Below are positions 54,759 to 63,042 of a DNA stretch of 64,000 nucleotides, piece after piece. The position numbers and the translations under genes were made by a program. The notes under the pieces are model-generated. The model was not told the DNA's origin, did no database searches, and saw only the letters and a list, made by a program, of their open reading frames with translations. The first letter of the stretch is position 1, and every line of letters begins with the position of its first letter. Location of the stretch: NCBI RefSeq assembly GCF_003034915.1, contig NZ_PZJX01000025.1, positions 124,001-188,000 on the forward strand, read 5' to 3'. The DNA comes from Mesorhizobium helmanticense. Lineage in GTDB: Bacteria; Pseudomonadota; Alphaproteobacteria; Rhizobiales; Rhizobiaceae.

Positions 54759-55675
54759 GTACCGAAGCAATCCAGAGCCGCCGCGACTGGCTGCTCAGCG
54801 AGCGGCCGGCCTCACGCATGCAGGCGCGGCTCGGTCGCGCCTATGTCGCCTGGCGGCGCTTTTCCGCCAACCGGCTGGCGTTTGTCGGCCTGCTCATCAT
54901 CCTCGCGCTACTGGTGGTCGCGGCTTTCGCCGATGTGCTGGCGCCCTATTCGCCGACCATCGGCGACTTGAAGAACGCGCGCCTGCTGGCGCCGAGCGCC
55001 GCGCACTGGTTCGGCACCGACGACCTCGGCCGCGACATCTATTCGCGCATCATCTACGGCTCACGCTGGACGCTTTATGTGGTGATCCTGGTCGCCATCA
55101 TAGCCGCGCCCGTCGGCCTGCTGGTCGGCACCGTCGCCGGCTATGCCGGCGGCTGGACCGACGCCATCCTGATGCGCATCACCGACATCTTCCTGGCCTT
55201 CCCGAAGCTGGTGCTGGCGCTGGCCTTCGTTGCCGCTCTTGGCCCCGGCATCGAAAACGCGGTGCTCGCCATCGCCATCACCTCCTGGCCGCCTTATGCC
55301 CGCATCGCCCGCGCCGAGACGCTGACGGTGCGCAATTCCGACTACATCAAGGCGGTGCAACTGATGGGTGCCTCGCCCTTCCGCATCGTGCTGCGCCACA
55401 TCATGCCGCTGTGCATCTCCTCGCTGATCATCAGGGTGACGCTCGACATGGCCGGCATCATCCTCACCGCCGCCGGCCTTGGTTTCCTCGGCCTCGGCGC
55501 CCAGCCGCCGCTGCCCGAATGGGGCACCATGATCGCATCGGGCCGCCGCTTCATTCTCGACCAGTGGTGGGTGGCGGGTGCGCCGGGCTTCGCCATCCTC
55601 ATCGTCAGTCTCGGCTTCAACCTGCTCGGCGACGGCCTGCGTGACGCGCTCGATCCCCGGAGCGGCGACCAATGA
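54755..55675 (+). CDS. Peptide-type ABC importer permease (DppC family)
   Basis: 306 residues; the DppC motif WFGTDDLGRDIYSRIIYGSR is near residue 88 and the coupling loop around YIKAVQLMGASP. Overlaps of 4 bases with both neighbours indicate a tightly coupled operon. Confidence 0.9.
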   Translation: MSTEAIQSRRDWLLSERPASRMQARLGRAYVAWRRFSANRLAFVGLLIILALLVVAAFADVLAPYSPTIGDLKNARLLAPSAAHWFGTDDLGRDIYSRIIYGSRWTLYVVILVAIIAAPVGLLVGTVAGYAGGWTDAILMRITDIFLAFPKLVLALAFVAALGPGIENAVLAIAITSWPPYARIARAETLTVRNSDYIKAVQLMGASPFRIVLRHIMPLCISSLIIRVTLDMAGIILTAAGLGFLGLGAQPPLPEWGTMIASGRRFILDQWWVAGAPGFAILIVSLGFNLLGDGLRDALDPRSGDQ

Positions 55676-56517
55676 GCGGCAAGACGAGCACGTTGCTGGA
55701 GGTCGAGGACCTGCGCGTCAACTTTCCGACGCGCATCGGCCAGGTCCAGGCGGTGCGCGGCGTTTCCTTCTCGCTTGGCCGCGAGCGGCTGGGCATTGTC
55801 GGCGAGAGCGGCTCCGGCAAGTCGCAGACCGGCCGCGCCATCATGGGCCTGACGCCGCCGCAGGCGCAGGTGACGGCCAGGACGCTCGCTTTCGACGGCA
55901 TCGACCTGCTTGCCGCGCCGGCGCGCGAGCGCCGGGCGCTGCGGGGAAAACGCATCGCCATGATCCTGCAGGATCCGAAATATTCGCTCGACCCGGTGAT
56001 GAGCATCGGCCGCCAGATCGTCGAGACGCTGCGCACGCATGAGAAGGTCGGAAAGGCGGAAGCCCGCGACCGCGCGCTCGCCATGCTGGAGGCCGTGCAG
56101 ATCCGCGACCCTTCGCGGGTTTTCGACCTGCATCCGCACGAAGTCTCCGGCGGCATGGGCCAGCGCGCCATGATCGCCATGATGCTGATTGCCGGTCCCG
56201 AGATGATGATCGCCGACGAGCCGACCTCGGCGCTCGACGTCACCGTGCAGCTCGACGTGCTCGGCATCCTCGACCGGCTGGTCAGCGAGCGCGGCATGGG
56301 GCTGATCTTCATCTCGCACGATTTGCGCCTGGTCTCCTCCTTCTGCGACCGGGTGATCGTCATGTATGCCGGCAAGGTGGTCGAGCAGCTCAAGGCATCG
56401 GAGCTCCGCGACGCGCAGCATCCCTACACGCGCGGCCTGCTCAACTGCATGCCCAGGATCGGCTTCGAACGCCACCCGCTGCCGGTACTCGACCGCAAGC
56501 CGGAGTGGGCGGTATGA
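55672..56517 (+). CDS. Peptide-type ABC importer ATPase (DppD family)
   Basis: 281 residues: Walker A GESGSGKSQT, Q-loop region MILQDPKYSLDP, signature VSGGMGQR, Walker B MMIADEPTSALD. The signature reads SGGMGQR rather than the usual SGGMRQR, a mild deviation. It overlaps the next ATPase gene by 4 bases. Confidence 0.9.
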   Translation: MSGKTSTLLEVEDLRVNFPTRIGQVQAVRGVSFSLGRERLGIVGESGSGKSQTGRAIMGLTPPQAQVTARTLAFDGIDLLAAPARERRALRGKRIAMILQDPKYSLDPVMSIGRQIVETLRTHEKVGKAEARDRALAMLEAVQIRDPSRVFDLHPHEVSGGMGQRAMIAMMLIAGPEMMIADEPTSALDVTVQLDVLGILDRLVSERGMGLIFISHDLRLVSSFCDRVIVMYAGKVVEQLKASELRDAQHPYTRGLLNCMPRIGFERHPLPVLDRKPEWAV

Positions 56518-57263
56518 ATGCGGCGCTTTCCGTCGACGGGCTGGAGGTGATCTTCGACCGCTTCCGCGCGCTGAAGGGCGTCAGCCTCGAAGTCAGGTCA
56601 GGCGAGTCCTATGGGCTCGTCGGGGAATCCGGTTCCGGCAAGTCGACGCTGCTGAGGGCAATCGCGGGACTCGCGCCCGTCGCCTCCGGCAGCATCACCG
56701 TCAACGGCAAGAACCTCGGCAAGGGCCGCGACAAGGCCTTCTATCGCGAGGTGCAGATGGTCTTCCAGGATCCCTATGGCTCGCTGCATCCGCGCCAGAC
56801 CGTCGACCGGCTGCTGCAGGAGCCGCTCGCCATCCATGGCTTCGCCGACGGCGAGAAGCGCATCGAGCGCGCGCTGGACGAGGTGGGCCTGGGCACCGGC
56901 TTCCGCTTCCGCTATGCGCATCAATTGTCAGGCGGCCAGCGCCAGCGCGTGGCGATCGCGCGTGCACTCATCCTCGAGCCGTCGATCCTGCTGCTCGACG
57001 AGCCGACCTCGGCGCTCGACGCGTCCGTGCAGGCGGAAGTGCTCAACCTCCTGGAAGAGGTCCGGCGGCGGCGCAAACTGACCTTCCTGATGGTCAGCCA
57101 CGACCTCGCCATCATCACCCATATGTGCGAGCGGCTGATGGTCATGCAGAGCGGCGAGGCGGTGGAAAATCTCACGGCAAGCCAGCTTGTCGGACACCGC
57201 GTGACCAAGGATTATACGCGCAACCTGCTCAGGGCGAGCGAGGGGTTTGTAAGGACGGCGTGA
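56514..57263 (+). CDS. Peptide-type ABC importer ATPase (DppF family)
   Basis: 249 residues from ATG 56514 (overlapping the previous stop, ATGA). Walker A GESGSGKST, MVFQDPYGSLHPRQ, signature LSGGQRQR and LLLDEPTSALD. It is shorter than the usual 320-330 residues because the C-terminal oligopeptide-type extension is reduced. Confidence 0.9.
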   Translation: MNAALSVDGLEVIFDRFRALKGVSLEVRSGESYGLVGESGSGKSTLLRAIAGLAPVASGSITVNGKNLGKGRDKAFYREVQMVFQDPYGSLHPRQTVDRLLQEPLAIHGFADGEKRIERALDEVGLGTGFRFRYAHQLSGGQRQRVAIARALILEPSILLLDEPTSALDASVQAEVLNLLEEVRRRRKLTFLMVSHDLAIITHMCERLMVMQSGEAVENLTASQLVGHRVTKDYTRNLLRASEGFVRTA

Positions 57264-57409
57264 GTCAAACTCAACTGTCAGCGACGCTAATGGCGGCAGG
57301 CCCAATCGCCTCCCGCCGGTGCCAACTTGAGGAAAACGTGAAATAAGGTCAGAACAACTCCCAGCAGTCATCCAAACGAGAACGGGCGCCGGCCCGGCGA
57401 GGGGCAAAA

Positions 57410-58687
57410 ATGAAGAACTCAGCCATTTCCGAACGCAAGAACCAGTCGATCTCGCGCGGCGTCGGCATGACCACGCAGATCTATGCCGACCGCGCCGAGA
57501 ATTCGGAGATCTGGGACGTCGAGGGCCGCCGCTATATCGACTTCTCGTCCGGCATCGCCGTCGTCAACACCGGCCACCGCCATCCCAAGGTGATCGAGGC
57601 GGTGAAGGCGCAGCTCGACCGCTTCACCCACACCTGCCACCAGGTGGTGCCCTATGAGAGCTATGTCAGGCTGGCCGAGCGGCTGAACGCCATGCTGCCC
57701 GGCAAGTTCGACAAGAAGACGATTTTCGTCACCACCGGCGCCGAGGCGGTCGAGAACGCCGTCAAGATCGCCCGCAACGCCACCGGTCGCCCAGCCGTCA
57801 TCGCCTTTTCCGGCGGCTTCCATGGCCGCACCTTCATGGGCATGGCGCTGACCGGCAAGGTCGTGCCCTACAAGGTCGGCTTTGGCGCCATGCCGGCCGA
57901 CGTCTTCCACGCACCGTTCCCGGTGGCGCTGCACGGCGTTTCCGTCGCCGACTCGCTGGCCGCACTCGACCGGCTGTTCAAGGCCGATGTCGACCCGGCC
58001 CGTGTCGCCGCCATCATCGTCGAGCCCGTGCAGGGCGAGGGCGGCTTCTACGAGGCGCCGCGCGACTTCATGACGGCGCTGCGCAAGATCTGCGACCAGC
58101 ACGGCATGCTGTTGATCGCCGACGAGGTGCAGACCGGCTTTGCCCGCACCGGCAAGATGTTCGCCATGGATCACCATGAGGTGGCCGCCGACATCACCAC
58201 CATGGCCAAGAGCCTGGCCGGCGGCTTTCCGCTGGCGGCGGTCACCGGCCGCGCCGAGATCATGGATGCGCCGAACCCCGGCGGGCTCGGCGGCACCTAT
58301 GGCGGCAGCCCGATCGGCGTCGCCGCGGCACACGCCGTGCTCGACGTGATCGACGAGGAAAAGCTCTGCGACCGCGCCAATGCGCTGGGCGCCCGGCTGA
58401 AGCAGCGGCTGCAGTCGATCCGCGACGATGTGCCCGAGATCGTCGATATCCGGGGTCCGGGCTTCATGAACGCGGTCGAGTTCAACGACGTCAAGAAAGG
58501 CCTGCCCTCGGCGGAAATCGCCAATGCGGTCAGGCTGAAGGCGCTCGACAAGGGGCTGATCCTGCTCACCTGCGGCGTCTACGGCAATGTCATCCGCTTC
58601 CTCGCGCCGATCACCGTCCAGGACAACGTGATGAACGAAGCGCTCGACATTCTGGAAAGCTCGATCCGCGAAGTCTGCGCTGCCTGA
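57410..58687 (+). CDS. gabT: 4-aminobutyrate aminotransferase family (GabT-like)
   Basis: 425 residues, class III PLP aminotransferase. Landmarks are GHRHPKVIEAV, TTGAEAVENAVKIAR, FSGGFHGRTFMGMALTG, VEPVQGEGGF, DEVQTGFARTG and the PLP lysine in TMAKSLAGGFPLAAVTG. It transfers the amino group of GABA (or a related omega-amino acid) to 2-oxoglutarate, giving succinic semialdehyde. GAGGGG precedes the ATG. It follows the peptide-type importer by 146 bases; no succinate-semialdehyde dehydrogenase gene lies in the window. Confidence 0.9.
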   Translation: MKNSAISERKNQSISRGVGMTTQIYADRAENSEIWDVEGRRYIDFSSGIAVVNTGHRHPKVIEAVKAQLDRFTHTCHQVVPYESYVRLAERLNAMLPGKFDKKTIFVTTGAEAVENAVKIARNATGRPAVIAFSGGFHGRTFMGMALTGKVVPYKVGFGAMPADVFHAPFPVALHGVSVADSLAALDRLFKADVDPARVAAIIVEPVQGEGGFYEAPRDFMTALRKICDQHGMLLIADEVQTGFARTGKMFAMDHHEVAADITTMAKSLAGGFPLAAVTGRAEIMDAPNPGGLGGTYGGSPIGVAAAHAVLDVIDEEKLCDRANALGARLKQRLQSIRDDVPEIVDIRGPGFMNAVEFNDVKKGLPSAEIANAVRLKALDKGLILLTCGVYGNVIRFLAPITVQDNVMNEALDILESSIREVCAA

Positions 58688-58699
58688 ACGGGCAGCGCC

Positions 58700-58915
58700 T
58701 CATTTCTCCTGGCGGCCTATGCCGAACGTGCCGTCAGGAGTTCGGATTCTGTAACCAGGCCGGATGCCGGATGGCTGGCTATCAGTTTGTAGGCATTCTG
58801 AAGGTCTTCGACATAGCTCAACGTCACATGAGAACCGACTTCGCGTGCATAAATCAAAAGCGTCCTCGATATCCCGCAAGGCAAGGTGTCGAGGAATAAT
58901 TGTCTTTGTGGCCAC
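58700..58915 (-). pseudogene. parE: Broken ParE-family toxin gene
   Basis: The frame starts with GTG 58915, 5 bases after the parD stop, and reads TIIPRHLALRDIEDAFD as in ParE/RelE toxins. At about 58849-58854 the family text jumps to the next frame (YAREVGSHVTLSYVEDLQNAYKLIASHPASG). After that Gly-containing stretch it is disrupted again (the TFGIGR-like end falls in the first frame), and the normal C-terminal 25-30 residues are missing. At least two frameshifts plus truncation imply a non-functional toxin. Confidence 0.8.
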
Positions 58916-58920
58916 CTGAT

Positions 58921-59151
58921 TTATTGGTCCTGCGCTCGTTTTCGCAGCGCTGCGAAATAGTCGTCGTCAATGGGAGTGCCCGGCGCGGATGACGCGCCCT
59001 CAAGGAGCAAACCGCGCAGCCGTTGACGATCCTGATCGTGGCGGATCAATTCACGCACATACTCGCTGCTCGACCCATAGCCGCGATCCGCCACTTGCCG
59101 ATCGACAAAATGCTTCAAGCTGTCAGGCAGGGAGATATTCATTGTGCTCAT
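58921..59151 (-). CDS. parD: ParD-family antitoxin
   Basis: 76 residues. The ribbon-helix-helix starts MSTMNISLPDSLKHFVDRQVADRGYGSSSEYVRELIR, standard for ParD, followed by a short charged toxin-binding tail. It normally neutralises ParE and represses its own promoter. Its toxin gene immediately downstream is frameshifted, so it is now an orphan. Confidence 0.9.
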   Translation of the reverse strand: MSTMNISLPDSLKHFVDRQVADRGYGSSSEYVRELIRHDQDRQRLRGLLLEGASSAPGTPIDDDYFAALRKRAQDQ

Positions 59152-59187
59152 TGAGAGATCGTATTGCCGATGGCAAAATTGGCAACC

Positions 59188-60438
59188 CTAAGCACTCGCC
59201 TTGGCTGGCTCCTTCTGGAAGGCGGCCAGTGCCGCCTTCAGCCCATCGGGTCCCTCAGCCACGCTCTGCGGCGGCGGCGAGAAGCCGGCGCCGAGCATCT
59301 TGCGGCCGAGCATATGGTCGCCGGGCCGGTTGACCGATTCGATGCCGAGCAACCGGTCTGCGGCATAGTGGTAGATCGAGAATCTGTTCTCGCCGAGGTC
59401 GCCCAATACGACATGGCTGTCACCGCCCGAGGTCAGGCCGACCATCTGCAGCTTCATGTCGCCAATGTCGGACCAGAACCACGGCACCGCGGCAAAGGCG
59501 TCCGCATGGCCGAGAATGGTGCGCGCGGCAAGCCGCGCCTGGTCGGTGGCGTTCTGCACCGATTCCAGCCGCACATCCGCGCCGGTGAACCAGTGCCGGT
59601 AGGACGCCGCATCGCCGATGGCGAGGATTTCGGGCACCGAACTCCGCATCTGCTGGTCGACGCGGATGCCGTTGGCGATCGCGATGCCGGCGGCTTGCGC
59701 CAGCTCGACATTCGGCACCACGCCGATGCCGATGATGACCATTTGCGCCGGCAGCCTTTCGCCGGACGACGTCACCGCTGCCGAGACGCGGCCGTTTTCG
59801 CCTTCCAGCCGGGAAATTGTGGTGCCGGTGAGGATGCGCACGCCGCTAGCTTCCAGGCGCTGCCGCACATGGCTGGCGATGACCGGCGCTACCGCGCGGC
59901 CGAGCAGCCGGTCGACAGCTTCGACGACGGTCACCTTGCGGCCGGCGGCCTTGAGCGTCGCGGCGATCTCCAGCCCGATGAAGCCGCCGCCGAGAATGAC
60001 GACATCCTCGCTTTGCGCGCTCAGCTCGCGGATCAGCCGCGCGTCGGCGAGCGAGCGCAGCGAGACCACGCCGGCAAGATCGACGCCTGGCAAAGGCAGC
60101 ACGCGCGGCCGCGAGCCGGTCGCCAGGATCAGCCGGTCGAAGGGCAGCATGCCGCCGCCCGATATTTCCAGCCTTTGGCCTGCGGCATCGATGCGCTCGA
60201 CCTTGATGCCTGGCCGGTAGTCGATGGTGCTGCCTGTGTAGAACGCCTCGCCGCGCAGCGGCTGCGGTTTGGCTTCCTGGTCCTTGATGAAGGTCTTCGA
60301 CAGCGGTGGCTTGTGGTAAGGCAGCTCGCTCTCGTCGCCGACAAGGATCACGGGCCCGTCGTAACCCTCCTCGCGCAGGCTGGCGGCCGCTTGTACGCCC
60401 GCGTGACCCGCACCGACAATGACCACACCGTTCTTCAT
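59188..60438 (-). CDS. FAD-dependent ferredoxin/rubredoxin reductase-like oxidoreductase
   Basis: 416 residues. The N-terminal FAD motif is VVIVGAGHAGVQAAASLREEG, the NAD-binding motif VVILGGGFIGLEIAATLKAAG lies near residue 148, and the second FAD motif EILAIGDAA near residue 270. The C-terminal region (VPWFWSDIGDMKLQMVG) fits the reductase partners of cytochrome P450 or ring-hydroxylating dioxygenases. No ferredoxin or oxygenase gene is adjacent except Bfd across the divergent gap. Electron donor is probably NADH. Confidence 0.87.
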   Translation of the reverse strand: MKNGVVIVGAGHAGVQAAASLREEGYDGPVILVGDESELPYHKPPLSKTFIKDQEAKPQPLRGEAFYTGSTIDYRPGIKVERIDAAGQRLEISGGGMLPFDRLILATGSRPRVLPLPGVDLAGVVSLRSLADARLIRELSAQSEDVVILGGGFIGLEIAATLKAAGRKVTVVEAVDRLLGRAVAPVIASHVRQRLEASGVRILTGTTISRLEGENGRVSAAVTSSGERLPAQMVIIGIGVVPNVELAQAAGIAIANGIRVDQQMRSSVPEILAIGDAASYRHWFTGADVRLESVQNATDQARLAARTILGHADAFAAVPWFWSDIGDMKLQMVGLTSGGDSHVVLGDLGENRFSIYHYAADRLLGIESVNRPGDHMLGRKMLGAGFSPPPQSVAEGPDGLKAALAAFQKEPAKASA

Positions 60439-60608
60439 CGCAGCCCGATTTTCTTTTTCGATTCTACGATTCTAGGACGTCCCGCCAGGTGGCGATTGTC
60501 TGGCGCCGCCGCAAGAGCCCTGGTCGGGGTCGCACCCGGAATGGCCGCCTGTCAATCGCGATCTCATCGCAAACCCGGTGCGTGAGGCATTTAAAGTTGA
60601 TATTTCTA

Positions 60609-60627
60609 GTTTAGAATTATTCTAAAC
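60609..60627. promoter_or_regulatory. Iron control element (Irr box)
   Basis: Perfect inverted repeat GTTTAGAAT-T-ATTCTAAAC in an AT-rich stretch. It contains TTTAGAA-N3-TTCTAAA, the ICE consensus bound by Irr in Rhizobiales. It lies 132 bases before the GTG at 60759 and 252 before the ATG at 60879, upstream of the iron operon. The remaining gap from 60439 holds no other recognised feature. Confidence 0.85.
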
Positions 60628-60878
60628 TGTTGTTTCAATTGATTTTTCTCTTCGATGCCAGTTGACTTCCGGCTCCTTCATCGTGTTATGGAAGCTTGCG
60701 CGTCAAGCGCATCCCTTTGATGTCTGGGCCTTGAACCCTTTCGATTGGAGGCATTTCGGTGTCTTTCTTACGCGAACCGCGCAATGGCGCGGCGTCTCTT
60801 GCCTTTGAAGGCATGCGAATGCCTTGGGGCCCGTCGGCGCGTGCGCCTTTTACTGAATTTCCAAGAAACTGGAGAACG

Positions 60879-62171
60879 ATGATGACAGTACGCAATGGCG
60901 GCAGGCTGGCTGCGATCTGCGCTACGGCTATGTTGACGGCGGCGGTGTTCATGCTGCCGGCCAAGGCCGAAACCGATGCCAAGGCAGTCATCAAGACCTA
61001 TTCCGACATCGCGCTGGCCAAATATGAGGATTCGCTGACCACCGCCCAGGCGCTCGACAAAGCGGTCGACGCGCTGCTCGCCAGGCCGTCGGTGGAAACG
61101 CTGAACGCCGCCCGCGAGGCCTGGAAGGCGTCGCGCGTTCCCTATCAGCAGACCGAGGTCTACCGTTTCGGCAACAAGATCGTCGACGACTGGGAGGGCA
61201 AGGTGAATGCCTGGCCGCTGGACGAAGGCCTGATCGACTATGTTGCCAAGAGCTACGGCACCGAGTCCGACGCCAACTCGCTCTACTCCGCCAATGTGAT
61301 CGCCAACAAGGAGATCGAGATCGACGGCAAGAAGGTCGACGCCACGAACCTGACGCCGGAGTTCCTCTCCGGCACGCTTCAGGAGGCCGGCGGCATCGAG
61401 GCCAATGTCGCCACCGGCTATCACGCCATCGAATTCCTGCTCTGGGGCCAGGACCTGCACGGCACCGGCCCGGGCGCCGGCGAGCGGCTCTATACGGACT
61501 ACGACCTTGCCAATTGCACCGGTGGCAATTGCGACCGCCGCGCGCAGTACTTGAAGTCGGCGAGCGACCTTCTGGTTTCCGACCTGCAGGACATGGTCAA
61601 TGACTGGAAGGAAGGCGGCGCCGCCCGCAAGAACCTCGTCGACGGCGAACCCAATGCCGGCATCTCGACCATCTTCACCGGCATGGGCTCGCTGTCCTAT
61701 GGCGAATTGGCCGGCGAGCGCATGAAGCTCGGCCTGCTGCTGCACGATCCGGAGGAAGAGCACGACTGCTTCTCCGACAACACCTACAACTCCCATCTCT
61801 ATGACGTGATCGGCATCCGCGCCGCCTATCATGCCAGCTACGTCAGGCTCGACGGCAGCGTCGTCGAGGGGCCGTCGGTGTCCGACATGGTCAAGGCCGC
61901 CGATCCGGCGATCGACAAGGAACTCTCGGACAAGCTGGATGTCACTGTCGCCAAGGTGGAGGCGATCAAGGCGCGGGCGGTTGCCGGCGAGGCCTATGAC
62001 CAGCAGATCGCCGAAGGCAACACCGAAGGCAATGCCACCGTGCAGGCGGCGATCGATGCGCTGATCGACCAGACCAAGTCGATCGAACGCGCCGTAGGCT
62101 CCCTGAAACTCAATGCCATCGCCTTCGAGGGCTCCGACAGCCTCGACGCGCCGGACAAGGTGTTCCAGTAA
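60879..62171 (+). CDS. Imelysin-family iron-regulated periplasmic protein (IrpA-like)
   Basis: 430 residues from ATG 60879 (a second ATG at 60882 is spaced better from GGAG at 60871). The signal peptide ends LPAKA. The imelysin domain carries the GYHAIEFLLWGQ motif (GxHxxE) near residue 190 and the conserved NTYNSHLYDV region. These proteins act in iron uptake or handling in the periplasm, related to EfeO. An in-frame GTG at 60759 also has a strong GGAGG 7 bases upstream and would add 40 residues before the signal peptide. It is first in the ICE-controlled operon. Confidence 0.88.
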   Translation: MMTVRNGGRLAAICATAMLTAAVFMLPAKAETDAKAVIKTYSDIALAKYEDSLTTAQALDKAVDALLARPSVETLNAAREAWKASRVPYQQTEVYRFGNKIVDDWEGKVNAWPLDEGLIDYVAKSYGTESDANSLYSANVIANKEIEIDGKKVDATNLTPEFLSGTLQEAGGIEANVATGYHAIEFLLWGQDLHGTGPGAGERLYTDYDLANCTGGNCDRRAQYLKSASDLLVSDLQDMVNDWKEGGAARKNLVDGEPNAGISTIFTGMGSLSYGELAGERMKLGLLLHDPEEEHDCFSDNTYNSHLYDVIGIRAAYHASYVRLDGSVVEGPSVSDMVKAADPAIDKELSDKLDVTVAKVEAIKARAVAGEAYDQQIAEGNTEGNATVQAAIDALIDQTKSIERAVGSLKLNAIAFEGSDSLDAPDKVFQ

Positions 62172-62180
62172 GCCTTGAGC

Positions 62181-62211
62181 ACGATCCCGAAGGGCGGACC
62201 TTCAGGATCGT
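62181..62211. repeat. Intercistronic inverted repeat
   Basis: ACGATCCCGAAGG and CCTTCAGGATCGT pair with one mismatch around GCGGA, 10 bases after the imelysin stop. No T-run follows, so it is more likely an mRNA-stability or attenuation element than a terminator. Confidence 0.55.
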
Positions 62212-62267
62212 CCTCCATCAAAACCAGCCACACGGCGCCTGGGAACGCCGTCAGCCAGAGCAAATAA

Positions 62268-62579
62268 ATGCTGATCTGCCATTGCAACATCATCACCGAG
62301 AAGGAGATTGAGCAGACGATCGTCGGCCTGCTGGATCAGGATCCCTGGCAACTTATCGTGCCGGCGAAGATCTATCATGCCATGCAGAAGCGCGGCCGCT
62401 GTTGCGGCTGCTTCCCAAATGTGGTCGAAACGATCATTCGGGTAACCGAGAACTACCACGCCCGTTCGGAGGCGAGCGGCGTGGACATCGTTTCACACCT
62501 GGATCGCGTCAGAGGCCTGCGCATCCAATACGGGAGCAGAACCCATGAAGGGCGAAAAGCAGATCATCGAGCGGCTTAA
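62268..62579 (+). CDS. bfd: Bacterioferritin-associated ferredoxin (Bfd family)
   Basis: 103 residues. The four [2Fe-2S] ligands are CHC near the N-terminus ([11 protein letters not shown]) and CCGC (GRCCGCFP) near residue 45. Bfd reduces the ferric core of bacterioferritin so that iron can leave. The protein is longer than the usual 60-70 residues; its last 35 bases overlap the start of bfr, and the tail ([15 protein letters not shown]) arises from that overlap. Confidence 0.92.
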   Translation: MLICHCNIITEKEIEQTIVGLLDQDPWQLIVPAKIYHAMQKRGRCCGCFPNVVETIIRVTENYHARSEASGVDIVSHLDRVRGLRIQYGSRTHEGRKADHRAA

Positions 62580-63030
62580 CGAGGCTCTGTTTCTGGAGCT
62601 TGGAGCCGTCAACCAGTACTGGGTGCATTTCCGGCTGCTGGAAGACTGGGGATACGCCAAGCTGGCAAAGAAGGAACGCGCCGAATCGATCGAAGAGATG
62701 CACCATGCCGACCGGCTCGTGGCCCGCATCATCTTCCTGGAAGGGCACCCTAACCTGCAGTCCGTGGCGCCGCTGCGCATCGGGCAGAATGTCAAGGAAG
62801 TGCTCGAATCCGATCTTGCCGGCGAATATGACGCGCGCACCGCCTACAAGCGGTCGCGCGAGATTTGCGAAGAAGCAGGCGACTACGTGTCGATGAAACT
62901 GTTCGAGGATTTGCTGTCGGACGAGGAAGGTCACATCGACTTCCTCGAGACCCAGCTCGACCTGCTCGCCTCGATCGGCGAGGAAAAATACGGCCAGCTC
63001 AACGCCGCATCGGCGGACGAATCGGATTAA
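62545..63030 (+). CDS. bfr: Bacterioferritin
   Basis: 161 residues. Ferroxidase-centre residues are visible in [15 protein letters not shown] and [18 protein letters not shown], whose Met (about 52) is the haem ligand. The second pair sits in [13 protein letters not shown] and [15 protein letters not shown]. The 24-mer stores iron as ferric mineral in the cytoplasm. It overlaps bfd by 35 bases in another frame, so the two are probably co-translated. Confidence 0.94.
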   Translation: MKGEKQIIERLNEALFLELGAVNQYWVHFRLLEDWGYAKLAKKERAESIEEMHHADRLVARIIFLEGHPNLQSVAPLRIGQNVKEVLESDLAGEYDARTAYKRSREICEEAGDYVSMKLFEDLLSDEEGHIDFLETQLDLLASIGEEKYGQLNAASADESD

Positions 63031-63042
63031 GGACATGCGGGA

